Below, in pieces: positions 47,701-55,180 of a stretch of 64,000 nt of DNA (the stretch's first letter is position 1; each line of letters begins with the position of its first letter). Source of the DNA: Actinotalea sp. JY-7876. Its GTDB lineage: Bacteria > Actinomycetota > Actinomycetes > Actinomycetales > Cellulomonadaceae. The notes under the pieces were generated by a model, which did no database searches, was not told the origin of the DNA, and worked only from the letters and a program-made list of their open reading frames with translations. The stretch spans positions 310,001 to 374,000 of the forward strand of contig NZ_CP059493.1 of the NCBI RefSeq assembly GCF_014042015.1. Direction: 5' to 3'. Both the position numbers and the translations under genes were made by a program.

Positions 47701-48834
47701 ACGCGCGACGTCGGCACCCAGATCGCCTTCATGAACCCGGGCGGCCTGCGTGCCGACCTGACCTACGCCTCGTCCGGGCCCGAGGACCCGGACGGGAACG
47801 TCACCTACCGGGAGGCGGCGACCGTCCAGTCGTTCGCGAACACGCTGACGACCCTCACCCTCACCGGCGCCCAGGTCGAGCAGGTGCTCGAGGAGCAGTG
47901 GCAGCCCGCGGGGGCCAGCCGGCCCTTCCTCAAGCTCGGCGTCGCCGGCCTGACCTACACCTACGACCCGACGGCGGCCGCCGGCGAGCGCATCACGGAC
48001 GTGCTCGTGGGCGACGCGCCGCTCGACCCCGCGGCCCGGTACACGATCGTCGCGAACTCGTTCCTCGCCGCCGGCGGGGACAACTTCGTCACCCTCGGCC
48101 AGGGCGCCGACCGGCGGGACTCCGGTCGCGTCGACCTCCAGGCCTTCGTCGACTACCTCGGCGAGTTCAGCCCCGTGGGCCCCGACCTCACGCAGCGCGC
48201 GGTCGGCGTCGACCTGGGCGACGTCCCGGCGGAGGGCTTCGCCCCCGGCCAGGAGGTCACGGTCTCGCTCTCGTCGTTGCTCTTCAGCACCCCGACGGGC
48301 CAGCAGGCGCAGGTGGCGCTCAGCGCCGGCGGCGCCGAGGTCGGCACCGCACCGGTCGACCCGACGATCGTCGACACCACGGACGAGGTCGGTCGCGCCG
48401 CCGTGACGTTCACGGTGCCGCCGCTGCCCACCGGCACGACGGAGCTCGTGGTCACCGGGGCCGTCACCCCCACGGGGACGACGTTCTCCTTCACGGTGCC
48501 GGTGGCCGTGCCCCAGGAGCAGCCCGCGACGTGCGGCGTGCAGTACGTCGCCCAGCCGCTCGGCGTCGGCCTGTTCCTCGGGGTCGTGCAGGTGACCAAC
48601 CTCGGTGACGAGCGGCTGCGCGGGTGGGACCTGACGTGGCAGTTCACCAACCGCGAGCGCGTGCTGCTCGACCTCGGGGCGGACCTGCGCCAGCGCGGCA
48701 GCGACGTCACGGTCACGAGCCGCGGCACCCTGCGGCCGGGCGCGTCGTCGACGTTCGCCTTCCTCGGGTTCGGCAGCCCGACGACGCCCGTGTCGTTCGA
48801 GCTCGACGGGCAGGTGTGCGCGGCGACGCCGTGA
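44797..48834 (+). CDS. Secreted ExeM/NucH-like endonuclease fused to 5'-nucleotidase and CBM2-like domain
   Basis: A 1345-residue exported protein. Signal peptide 1-33 ends near 'PAAAD'. Residues 38-115 form the OB-fold of ExeM/NucH nucleases, and about 305-615 the endonuclease/exonuclease/phosphatase domain ('QVAAFNVLNYF', 'VALQEIEN', 'NHFKSKGG', 'GDLNAYAQED', 'SDHDP'). Residues about 625-890 are a metallophosphatase ('GINDFHGRI', 'SAGDNIG', 'GNHELDQG', 'GHTHQ') and 940-1115 the 5'-nucleotidase C-domain ('MNPGGLRADL'). An Ig-like segment follows, then a CBM2-like domain (about 1248-1345) bounded by Cys. It likely degrades extracellular nucleic acid and scavenges nucleosides and phosphate. 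Confidence 0.93.
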   Translation: MHPQRRGATRLLALSAAGATALVAGVVAPAAADDVAAAAATHTIAEVQGDGDATPLAGSTVTVEGVVTADHREGGYRGVYVQTSGSGGDVDATPGASDGVFVFLGSRTTTAAVGDLVRVTGVAGEYFGLTQISASAAGAAVEVLGAGELPAPAPLPDDVVGEAREALEGMLVSPQGSYLVASTHEVDRFGSVWLAAGDALPVKSTEIARPGPEADAIAAANDARLLLLDDGRSAQVTSATQPYLTADPVRTGDAAQFGDLAYVLHYGFDRWRLQPTTPLSATTDDALEPTFAELNPRPAVPAEVGGDLQVAAFNVLNYFTTLTSQDPDARGAATAEALAVQRAKIVAAISALDADVVALQEIENSVHFGDGTPDVALADLVAGLNEAAGGPEWAYVATPAALVGEGAPDTDVIMNAIIYRPAAVTPVGDPATDVDETVWDIAREPIAQVFTTPAGEGSAFLVVANHFKSKGGDGAEPADGQGHFNAERVEQARAVLALVTRLQDETGVEDAVVLGDLNAYAQEDPVVELTSQGWVDLVPALDPGAATYTFDGELGSLDHALATPSFAARVTGADVWDINADEWSGHQYTGPQADPTTVYRASDHDPILLGVTADGEGAGGTVEIDLLGINDFHGRIEPDGVTAGAAVLAGAVDAYRAANPSTLFVSAGDNIGASTFTSFVGQDRPTLDALDAMGLDVSAVGNHELDQGRVDLDDRVIPRADFPYLAANLYDRATGEPAYDESWVTEVDGVRVGFVGAVTEALPSLVRPTGIESLEVRPVVAEVDRVAAELSDGDEANGEADVVVLLVHEGPATGDLADSTDDSVFGQIVAGVGPEVDVIFAGHTHQAHAHQIPVDGWAEGLTRPVVQSGQYGQGLAHVTLEVDPATGEVVANASEVVPLAPGGVPAFPADPEVAQIVADAVAEADELGKVSLGQITGDLLRARQSTGSENRGGESTLNNLVADVQLWATRDVGTQIAFMNPGGLRADLTYASSGPEDPDGNVTYREAATVQSFANTLTTLTLTGAQVEQVLEEQWQPAGASRPFLKLGVAGLTYTYDPTAAAGERITDVLVGDAPLDPAARYTIVANSFLAAGGDNFVTLGQGADRRDSGRVDLQAFVDYLGEFSPVGPDLTQRAVGVDLGDVPAEGFAPGQEVTVSLSSLLFSTPTGQQAQVALSAGGAEVGTAPVDPTIVDTTDEVGRAAVTFTVPPLPTGTTELVVTGAVTPTGTTFSFTVPVAVPQEQPATCGVQYVAQPLGVGLFLGVVQVTNLGDERLRGWDLTWQFTNRERVLLDLGADLRQRGSDVTVTSRGTLRPGASSTFAFLGFGSPTTPVSFELDGQVCAATP

Positions 48835-48868
48835 CGAGGGGCGTCCCGCGCCTCCGTAGACTCCGGGG

Positions 48869-49171
48869 GTGAGCCAGACCCCGCAGGACCCGCAGCGCCC
48901 GGCACCCGACGAGGGAGCCCCGACGCCGGCCGAGCTCGCCCGCGCGCGCGAGGGGCGCGTGCGCCGGGCGCCCCGGTACCGCCGCTTCGTGCAGGTCGGC
49001 GTGCTGCTCGGGGCCCTGGTCGGGGTCCTGCTGGTCCTCCTCGGCCCGGACGTGCCCACGGAGCTCGGCCGCGGTCCGGTCACCGTCTTCGTCGGGCTCA
49101 CGGGTGCCCTGGTGGGTGCGCTCGCGGGGGCCGTCGTCGCCGTGGTCGCGGACCGGCGCAGCACCCGCTGA
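48869..49171 (+). CDS. Small membrane protein, two transmembrane segments
   Basis: A 100-residue protein. A polar, Pro/Ala/Glu-rich N-terminus with basic 'RVRRAPRYRRF' precedes two hydrophobic helices ('VQVGVLLGALVGVLLVLLG' and 'VTVFVGLTGALVGALAGAVVAVVA'), and the tail is basic ('DRRSTR'), so both ends are probably cytoplasmic. The family is not recognised, though short proteins like this commonly lie just upstream of purF in actinobacteria. GTG 48869 starts the frame; the gap to the nuclease stop is 34 nt. Confidence 0.6.
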   Translation: MSQTPQDPQRPAPDEGAPTPAELARAREGRVRRAPRYRRFVQVGVLLGALVGVLLVLLGPDVPTELGRGPVTVFVGLTGALVGALAGAVVAVVADRRSTR

Positions 49172-49255
49172 GCCCGGCGGCCGCCGACTGCCGGCCCGCC
49201 GCCCACGTGGCGGGCGCACCGTGCCAGGCCGGATCGCGTGTGCAAGCATGGGCGC

Positions 49256-50800
49256 GTGGCCCGCGGAGACGGACGTCTGACCCATGACCTGCTTCCCGGA
49301 GAGAAGGGTCCCCAGGACGCCTGCGGCGTCTTCGGACTCTGGGCTCCTGGTGAGGAGGTCGCCAAGCTCACCTACTTCGGCCTGTACGCGCTGCAGCACC
49401 GCGGCCAGGAGTCCGCGGGCATCGCGACGTCCAACGGCGAGCAGCTGCGCGTCTACAAGGACATGGGCCTGGTGTCCCAGGTCTTCGACGAGACCGCGCT
49501 CAACGCGCTGACCGGGCACATCGCCATCGGTCACACGCGGTACTCGACGACCGGCTCCTCCACCTGGGAGAACGCGCAGCCGACGCTCGGCCCGACGGCG
49601 GGCGGCACTGTCGCGCTCGGCCACAACGGCAACCTGACCAACACCTCCGAGCTCGTCCAGCTCGTCGAGGAGCGGTACGGCTCGCGGCGGCGCGGCGAGC
49701 TGGCGCGCGGCACGACGACGGACACGGCCCTGATCACCGCGCTGCTCGCCGGGGACCCGGACCACACCCTCGAGACGACGGCGCTGGAGGTGCTGCCGCG
49801 CCTGCGGGGCGCCTTCTGCCTGGTCTTCATGGACGAGAACACCCTGTACGCCGCGCGGGACCCGCACGGCGTGCGTCCCCTGGTGCTCGGTCGGCTCGAG
49901 CGGGGCTGGGTCGTGGCGAGCGAGACCGCTGCCCTCGACATCGTCGGCGCGTCGTTCGTGCGCGAGGTCGAGCCCGGCGAGCTGCTGACGATCGACGAGG
50001 ACGGCCTGCGCAGCCAGCGCTTCGCCCAGGCGACGCCGACCGGCTGCGCGTTCGAGTACGTGTACCTGGCGCGCCCCGACACCACGATCGCGGGGCGCTC
50101 GGTGCACGCCGCACGCGTGGAGATGGGCCGCTCGCTCGCGCGCGAGTTCCCCGTCGACGCCGACCTCGTCATCCCGGTGCCGGAGTCGGGCACGCCGGCC
50201 GCGATCGGCTACGCCGCGGAGTCCGGCATCCGGTACGCGCAGGGCCTGACGAAGAACGCGTACGTCGGGCGCACGTTCATCCAGCCCTCGCAGACGCTCC
50301 GCCAGCTCGGCATCCGGCTCAAGCTCAACCCGCTGCGCGAGGTGATCCGCGGCCAGCGGCTCGTGGTCGTCGACGACTCGATCGTCCGCGGCAACACCCA
50401 GCGCGCCCTGGTGCGGATGCTCCGCGAGGCGGGCGCGGCGGAGGTCCACGTGCGGATCTCGTCGCCGCCCGTGAAGTGGCCCTGCTTCTACGGCATCGAC
50501 TTCGCCTCGCGCGCCGAGCTCATCGCCACCGGCCTGTCGCCGGAGGAGATCGGACGCTCCATCGGCGCGGACTCGCTCGGCTACATCTCCCTCGAGGGCA
50601 TGATCGCGGCGACGGACCAGCCGTCCTCGCGGCTGTGCACGGCCTGCTTCACCGGGAAGTACCCGATCGAGCTGCCGCCGGCCGACCGCCTGGGCAAGCA
50701 CCTGCTCGAGCAGAGCGAGCTCCCCCTCGGTGCCCCCGAGGACAACCTCACCACCCTGCTCGCGACGACCGGTGGCGCAGGCGCGCTCCACCACCCGTGA
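49256..50800 (+). CDS. purF: Amidophosphoribosyltransferase
   Basis: A 514-residue enzyme for the committed step of purine synthesis: glutamine plus PRPP gives 5-phosphoribosylamine. A 22-residue propeptide precedes the N-terminal nucleophile Cys23 in 'QDACGVFGLW'. The glutaminase domain has 'ALQHRGQESAGIA', 'IGHTRYSTTG' and 'GHNGNLTN'. The PRTase domain has 'VIPVPESGTPAAIGYA' and the PRPP loop 'VVVDDSIVRGNT'. Four Cys are candidates for the Fe-S cluster of the B. subtilis-type enzyme ('CAFEY', 'WPCFYGID', 'LCTACFTGKY'). GTG 49256 is preferred; GTG 49238 would add six residues. Confidence 0.96.
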   Translation: MARGDGRLTHDLLPGEKGPQDACGVFGLWAPGEEVAKLTYFGLYALQHRGQESAGIATSNGEQLRVYKDMGLVSQVFDETALNALTGHIAIGHTRYSTTGSSTWENAQPTLGPTAGGTVALGHNGNLTNTSELVQLVEERYGSRRRGELARGTTTDTALITALLAGDPDHTLETTALEVLPRLRGAFCLVFMDENTLYAARDPHGVRPLVLGRLERGWVVASETAALDIVGASFVREVEPGELLTIDEDGLRSQRFAQATPTGCAFEYVYLARPDTTIAGRSVHAARVEMGRSLAREFPVDADLVIPVPESGTPAAIGYAAESGIRYAQGLTKNAYVGRTFIQPSQTLRQLGIRLKLNPLREVIRGQRLVVVDDSIVRGNTQRALVRMLREAGAAEVHVRISSPPVKWPCFYGIDFASRAELIATGLSPEEIGRSIGADSLGYISLEGMIAATDQPSSRLCTACFTGKYPIELPPADRLGKHLLEQSELPLGAPEDNLTTLLATTGGAGALHHP

Positions 50801-51915
50801 CCGGGCCGACGGCGGCCGGCGTCACCTACGCGTCGGCGGGTGTCGACACGGAGGCCGGTGACCTCGCGGTCGAGCTGATGAAGGACGCGGTCCGCGCGAC
50901 GCACGGTCCGAACGTGCTCGGCGGGGTCGGCGGCTTCGCGGGCCTGTACGACCTCTCCGCGGTGACGCGCTACCGACGCCCCCTGCTCGCGACCTCCACC
51001 GACGGCGTCGGCACCAAGGTCGCGATCGCCCAGGCGATGGACGTCCACGACACGATCGGGTTCGACCTCGTCGGCATGGTCGTCGACGACATCGTCGTGG
51101 TGGGCGCGGAGCCGCTCTTCATGACCGACTACATCGCGACCGGCCGCGTGGTCCCCGAGCGCGTCGCGGCCATCGTGCGCGGCATCGCGACGGCGTGCGC
51201 CGAGACCGGGACGGCCCTGGTGGGGGGCGAGACCGCGGAGCACCCCGGGCTGCTCGGGCCGGACGAGTACGACGTGGCGGGCGCCGCGACGGGCCTGGTC
51301 GAGGCCGACGCCCTGCTCGGCCCCGAGCGCGTGCGCGACGGCGACGTCGTCCTGGCCATGGCGTCCTCGGGGCTGCACTCCAACGGCTACTCGCTCGTGC
51401 GCCGGGTCGTGGAGGTCGCCGGCTGGGGCCTGGAGCGCGAGGTCCCCGAGCTGGGACGCGCGCTGGGCCTCGAGCTGCTGGAGCCCACCCGCCTGTACAC
51501 GCGGCCGTGCCTCGACCTCGCGGCCGACGACGCGGCGCAGGTCCACGCCTACAGCCACGTCACGGGCGGGGGACTCGCCGCCAACCTCGCGCGCGTGCTG
51601 CCCGTCGGCCTGATGGCCGACGTGGACCGCGCCTCCTGGGTGGTGCCGCCGGTCTTCGAGCTGGTGCGCGGGCTCGGTGGCGTGCCGTGGGCCGACCTCG
51701 AGCGCACCCTCAACCTGGGTGTCGGCATGGTCGCGGTCGTGGGGGCCGGCGGCGCGGACGCCGCGCTCGCGCGCCTCGCGGGCGCCGGCGTGCCCGCGTG
51801 GGTGCTCGGCACGGTGCGGCAGGACGACGGGTCCAGCGGGGCCGACGTCGTGCGCGGCACCAAGGGCGTGGACGGCGGCGCCGTCACGCTGCACGGGGCC
51901 TACCGCACGAGCTGA
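50797..51915 (+). CDS. purM: Phosphoribosylformylglycinamidine cyclo-ligase (AIR synthetase)
   Basis: A 372-residue ATP-dependent cyclase that closes FGAM to AIR. 'VTYASAGVDTEAGDLAVELMKD', 'GGVGGFAGLYDL', 'STDGVGTKVAIAQ', 'GFDLVGMVVDDIVVVGAEPLF', 'GGETAEHPG', 'SSGLHSNGYSLVRRVV' and 'SHVTGGGLAANLARVLP' are the standard motifs. The GTG overlaps the purF stop (GTGA), so purF and purM are coupled. A strong hairpin follows, shared with the convergent DUF3073 gene. Confidence 0.97.
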   Translation: MTGPTAAGVTYASAGVDTEAGDLAVELMKDAVRATHGPNVLGGVGGFAGLYDLSAVTRYRRPLLATSTDGVGTKVAIAQAMDVHDTIGFDLVGMVVDDIVVVGAEPLFMTDYIATGRVVPERVAAIVRGIATACAETGTALVGGETAEHPGLLGPDEYDVAGAATGLVEADALLGPERVRDGDVVLAMASSGLHSNGYSLVRRVVEVAGWGLEREVPELGRALGLELLEPTRLYTRPCLDLAADDAAQVHAYSHVTGGGLAANLARVLPVGLMADVDRASWVVPPVFELVRGLGGVPWADLERTLNLGVGMVAVVGAGGADAALARLAGAGVPAWVLGTVRQDDGSSGADVVRGTKGVDGGAVTLHGAYRTS

Positions 51916-51935
51916 GGGCAGGCGTCGTGGACCGG

Positions 51936-51963
51936 CCGAGCGGTTCCCGGGGGAACCGCTCGG
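51936..51963. terminator. Bidirectional hairpin terminator between purM and the DUF3073 gene
   Basis: CCGAGCGGTTCCC (51936-51948) pairs with GGGAACCGCTCGG (51951-51963). The outer 12 pairs close on a 4-nt CGGG apex. It lies 20 nt after the purM stop and 31 nt beyond the DUF3073 stop on the other strand. It has no T-run. Confidence 0.75.
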
Positions 51964-51994
51964 TCAGCTGTCCGACGGCTGTCCTCTCGACGAC

Positions 51995-52201
51995 CTAGCG
52001 GTCGTCGCCCGCCCACTCCGCGTACTCGTCGACGTCGTCGAGGGAGTCCGAGGTGGTCACCCGCGTCTCCGTGACCAGGTCGCTGCGGCGGGATCCAGAC
52101 GTGAGCTCCTGCTCGAGGGCTCGATAGTTCGGCTCGTAGCTCGAGTACTTGAGCTCGCGAGCGACCTTCGTCTGCTTCGCCTTCTGACGGCCGCGCCCCA
52201 T
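51995..52201 (-). CDS. DUF3073 family protein
   Basis: A 68-residue protein with the conserved 'GRGRQKAKQTKVARELKYSS' start, a middle 'NYRALEQEL', and an acidic tail ('SDSLDDVDEYAEWAGDDR'). DUF3073 is restricted to actinobacteria and often sits beside purM and bldC as here. The function is unknown; the basic head and acidic tail suggest nucleic-acid or ribosome contact, which is inference. The ATG has GAGGGGG at 8 nt. It is divergent from bldC. Confidence 0.88.
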   Translation of the reverse strand: MGRGRQKAKQTKVARELKYSSYEPNYRALEQELTSGSRRSDLVTETRVTTSDSLDDVDEYAEWAGDDR

Positions 52202-52501
52202 GGCATCGACCCCCTCTATAACGTAGAAGCGGGGCGGCACCGTGCATTCACGTGCGGCCCCGGGGTGCTGGTTCTCGTCGTGGGGTAACGCTACATGGTC
52301 CGAGCTTGTTCCGGCGACCCGCGGGACGTGCCGACGGTCACCCGGGCGCCCGCACCGTCCGGCAGCCCGCCCGCCGCGTCGGGGGAGGACCGGCAGGCGG
52401 ACGCGGCCACGACGGGGCGGTGCATCCGGGTTAGGGTGGTTTGGTACTGAAAGTCACGGCTCTCGTGACTGCTCGCCGGTCACCGATCGAGGAGGTTCAC
52501 C
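52202..52501. other. Divergent intergenic region between DUF3073 and bldC
   Basis: A 300-bp non-coding stretch. On the minus side it carries an AT-rich TTATAG/TACGTT element just upstream of the DUF3073 gene, a likely promoter. On the plus side TTAGGGT at 52431-52437 precedes bldC. A 7-bp inverted repeat (52452-52470) is described separately. No RNA gene, riboswitch or ORF with a good start was recognised. Confidence 0.55.
52452..52470 (+). promoter_or_regulatory. Inverted repeat in the bldC leader
   Basis: AGTCACG and CGTGACT are perfect inverted 7-mers across a 5-nt GCTCT loop, 31 nt before the bldC start. It could be an operator or a small RNA hairpin in the 5' leader. Confidence 0.45.
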
Positions 52502-52708
52502 GTGTCGGCACGTCACACAGATGTCGAGGCGCTCCTGACCCCGTCCGAGGTCGCCGCGATGTTCCGGGTCGACCCGAAGACGGTCACCCGCTGGGCGCAG
52601 GCGGGCAAGCTCTCCGCGGTCCGCACCCTCGGCGGCCACCGTCGCTACCGCGAGGAGGAGGTCCGCGGCCTCCTGGGCGTGCCGAGGCAGCACGGCCCCG
52701 ACGCCTGA
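52502..52708 (+). CDS. bldC: BldC-family helix-turn-helix transcriptional regulator
   Basis: A 68-residue MerR-like winged-helix protein: 'LLTPSEVAAMFRVDPKTVTRWAQAGKLSAVRTLGGHRRYREEEVRGLL'. In Streptomyces, BldC is a developmental regulator that binds DNA cooperatively as head-to-tail oligomers at direct repeats; orthologues occur in non-sporulating actinobacteria. The length and the 'TPSEVAAMFRVDPKTVTRWA' core agree with that family. The GTG has a strong GAGGAGG ribosome site at 7-8 nt. Confidence 0.93.
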   Translation: MSARHTDVEALLTPSEVAAMFRVDPKTVTRWAQAGKLSAVRTLGGHRRYREEEVRGLLGVPRQHGPDA

Positions 52709-52798
52709 CCGGTCCCCGCGCCCCCGGCCGTGGGCGCGCGGTACCGCCATGTCCGGATCCCGCCAGCCCGGGCCGGCGCGGGGCGCGAGGATGGGGCC

Positions 52799-54265
52799 AT
52801 GACCCCGGCGCTCGCCCTCGACCATGACATCGCGTACCGCGCGGTGCAGGGCCGCGACCCGCGCTTCGACGGGCGCCTCTTCGTCGCCGTCGTGAGCACC
52901 GGGATCTACTGCCGTCCCTCGTGCCCCTCGCGCACCCCCAGGCCCGAGAACTGCCGGTTCCACACGACCGCCGCGGCGTGCGTCGCCGCCGGCTTCCGGG
53001 CATGCCGCCGGTGCCGTCCCGACGCGCTGCCGGGCTCGCGCGAGTGGGACCTCGACGGCGACCTCGTGGGGCGCGCCCTGCGACGCATCGGGGACGGCGT
53101 CATGGACGGCGCCGGCGTGGCAGGGCTCGCCGCGTCGCTGCACGTGAGCGAGCGGCACCTGCACCGGGTGGTCGTGGCGAGCGTGGGGGCGACGCCGGCC
53201 CAGCTCGCCCGCACCCGGCGCGCACAGGTCGCGCGCCTGCTCGTCGAGCAGACGACGTGGCCCATGGCCGACGTCGCCTTCGCCGCCGGGTTCACGAGCG
53301 TGCGCCAGTTCAACGACGTCATGCGCACCGAGTTCGGGGCCCCGCCGTCGGCGCTGCGGCCCGTCCCGCGCGCTGACCAGCACCCCGGCGTGGGCCAGGC
53401 CGTGCCGGGCGGCGCGGTGACCCTGCGCCTGCGCCACGCAGCGCCCTACGACGCCGAGGCGTTCCTCGCCCACGTGACGGCTCGTGCGGTCCCCGGCCTC
53501 GAGGAGGCGGCGGGCGGCGTCGTGCGGCGGGCGGTGCCGACGCGCGGCGGGCACGCGCTGGTGGAGGTCCGACCGGGCGCGAGCCACCTCGCGGCGACGC
53601 TCACGGTGCCGGACATCGCCGACGTGCCCCGGGTCGTCGGGCGCCTGCGTCACTGGGCGGACCTCGACGCCGAGCCGCTGCGCGTCGCGACCGTGCTGGG
53701 CGAGGACCCGCTCCTGGCGCCGCTGGTCGCGCGGCGGCCCGGCCTGCGCGTCCCGGGCACCGTCGACCCCGCGGAGCTCGCGGTGCGCACGGTCCTGGGG
53801 CAGCAGGTCAGCGTGGCCGCCGCGCGCACGCTGACGGCCCGGCTCGTCGCCGCGGCGGGAACGCCCGGCCCGAGCGGGCTGCGCGTGTTCCCCGAGCCCG
53901 CCGCCGTCGCAGCCATGGGCGTCGGAGGGCTGCGCGCCCTCGGGCTCACCGGGGCGCGCGCGGCCACCGTCGCGCGGCTCACGGCCGTGCTCGCGGACGG
54001 GCTCGACCTCGGGCCGGGGGCGGACCGCGGTGCCGCGCGCGCGGCGCTCCACGCGGTGCCGGGCATCGGCCCGTGGACCGTCGAGTACGTCGCGCTGCGC
54101 GCGATGGGGGACCCCGACGCGTTCCCGGCGCACGACCTCGTGCTGCGCCAGGCGCTGGGGGGCGTCAGCGCCGCCGAGGCGCAGCGGCGCGCGGAGCGCT
54201 GGCGACCGTGGCGTGGCTACGCCGCACAGCACCTGTGGACGCACCGAGCACTGGAGGACGCATGA
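52799..54265 (+). CDS. Ada-type methyl-sensing regulator fused to AlkA DNA-3-methyladenine glycosylase
   Basis: A 488-residue fusion. Residues 10-78 form the Ada zinc domain; Cys38, Cys42, Cys69 and Cys72 fall at the exact E. coli Ada positions, so Cys38 should accept methyl groups from phosphotriesters. Residues about 88-185 are an AraC helix-turn-helix ('LAASLHVSERHLHRVV', 'VAFAAGFTSVRQFNDVMRTEFG'). Residues about 205-300 are AlkA_N and 300-485 the HhH-GPD glycosylase ('VLGQQVSVAAARTLTARLV', 'VPGIGPWTVEYVALRAMGDPDAFPAHDL' containing the catalytic Asp). It removes alkylated bases and activates its own regulon. It overlaps ogt by ATGA. Confidence 0.95.
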   Translation: MTPALALDHDIAYRAVQGRDPRFDGRLFVAVVSTGIYCRPSCPSRTPRPENCRFHTTAAACVAAGFRACRRCRPDALPGSREWDLDGDLVGRALRRIGDGVMDGAGVAGLAASLHVSERHLHRVVVASVGATPAQLARTRRAQVARLLVEQTTWPMADVAFAAGFTSVRQFNDVMRTEFGAPPSALRPVPRADQHPGVGQAVPGGAVTLRLRHAAPYDAEAFLAHVTARAVPGLEEAAGGVVRRAVPTRGGHALVEVRPGASHLAATLTVPDIADVPRVVGRLRHWADLDAEPLRVATVLGEDPLLAPLVARRPGLRVPGTVDPAELAVRTVLGQQVSVAAARTLTARLVAAAGTPGPSGLRVFPEPAAVAAMGVGGLRALGLTGARAATVARLTAVLADGLDLGPGADRGAARAALHAVPGIGPWTVEYVALRAMGDPDAFPAHDLVLRQALGGVSAAEAQRRAERWRPWRGYAAQHLWTHRALEDA

Positions 54266-54861
54266 GCACGCACACCGGCGACCTGTCCGAGCGGCTCCGG
54301 GGGCCCGGAGCTCCCGGGGCGGTCCTGCGGCACCCGGGCGCTCCCGTCGCGGTCCTGGCGACCACGGTGCCCACGCCGGGCGGCCCCGTCGCGCTCGTCG
54401 TCTCCGACGACGGCGCCGTCCGGGCGGCCGGGTACGCACCGATCGACGCCGTGCTGGCGCGGCTGCGCGGGGGCCTGCCCGGCCTCGTCTCGCGCGAGGT
54501 GCCCGCGTCCGACGTGCCCGGACCGGCCGTGGCGGCCCTGCGCCGCTACGCGGACGGCGACGCGGGCGCCCTCGAGGAGGTGCCCGTGACCCAGCCGGGC
54601 GGCGCCTTCTTCCAGGCGGCGTGGGCCGCCATGCGCGACGTCGCGCCGGGCACCACCGTGACGTACACCGCGCTCGCGGCCATGGCGGGCCGGCCCGCGG
54701 CCGTGCGGGCGGCGGGCACGGCGTGCGCGCGCAACCTCGTCGCGCCCTTCGTGCCGTGCCACCGGGTCGTGCGCAGCGACGGCACCTTCGGGGGCTACGC
54801 GTACGGCGTCGGCGTCAAGGAGGCGCTGCTGCGCCACGAACGGCGGTCCACGACCGCCTGA
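54262..54861 (+). CDS. ogt: Methylated-DNA-protein-cysteine methyltransferase
   Basis: A 199-residue O6-alkylguanine-DNA alkyltransferase. The active-site motif is 'VPCHRVVRSDGTFGGYAYG' with acceptor Cys, preceded by 'GTTVTYTALAAMAGRPAAVRAAGTACARN', the helix-turn-helix and arginine-finger region. It irreversibly takes the alkyl group from O6-methylguanine. Its ATG overlaps the Ada-AlkA stop with GGAGG upstream. Together the pair supplies phosphotriester sensing, base excision and direct reversal from one operon. Confidence 0.95.
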   Translation: MSTHTGDLSERLRGPGAPGAVLRHPGAPVAVLATTVPTPGGPVALVVSDDGAVRAAGYAPIDAVLARLRGGLPGLVSREVPASDVPGPAVAALRRYADGDAGALEEVPVTQPGGAFFQAAWAAMRDVAPGTTVTYTALAAMAGRPAAVRAAGTACARNLVAPFVPCHRVVRSDGTFGGYAYGVGVKEALLRHERRSTTA

Positions 54862-54868
54862 CCCGCGG

Positions 54869-55180
54869 TCAGAGCTTGCGGACGATCTTCCCGACGACCG
54901 CGAGCACGACGGCGGCGCCCGTGCCGAGCACGACCCACGCGGCCTTGCCGGGCTCGGGCTCGTCCGGAGGGCGCACCTCGCCCGTGACGCGGCGCTTGAG
55001 GTCCGTGACCGCGAGCTTGATGTCGTCGGTGAGCTCGGCGGCCATGTTCTTCGGGTTGAGCCGGTCGCTCAGCTCGTCGACCGTGTCCTGCAGCTGGGCG
55101 CGGGTGCGCGCGATCTCCGCCTCGATCGCCGCCGGGTCCTCGTTCGTGGGGGCCGGCTTCGCGGGACCTGTCGAGCTCAT
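54869..55180 (-). CDS. DUF3618 domain-containing membrane protein
   Basis: A 103-residue protein. A Pro/Glu-rich head is followed by a helical 'PAAIEAEIARTRAQLQDTVDELSDRLNPKNMAAEL' (the DUF3618 pattern, resembling a short coiled coil), and one C-terminal transmembrane helix 'AAWVVLGTGAAVVLAVVG'. The tail is basic. Its ATG overlaps the stop of the Holin-X family gene (ATGA), a pairing common in actinobacteria. The function is unknown, though an envelope-associated role is likely. It converges with ogt. Confidence 0.85.
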   Translation of the reverse strand: MSSTGPAKPAPTNEDPAAIEAEIARTRAQLQDTVDELSDRLNPKNMAAELTDDIKLAVTDLKRRVTGEVRPPDEPEPGKAAWVVLGTGAAVVLAVVGKIVRKL

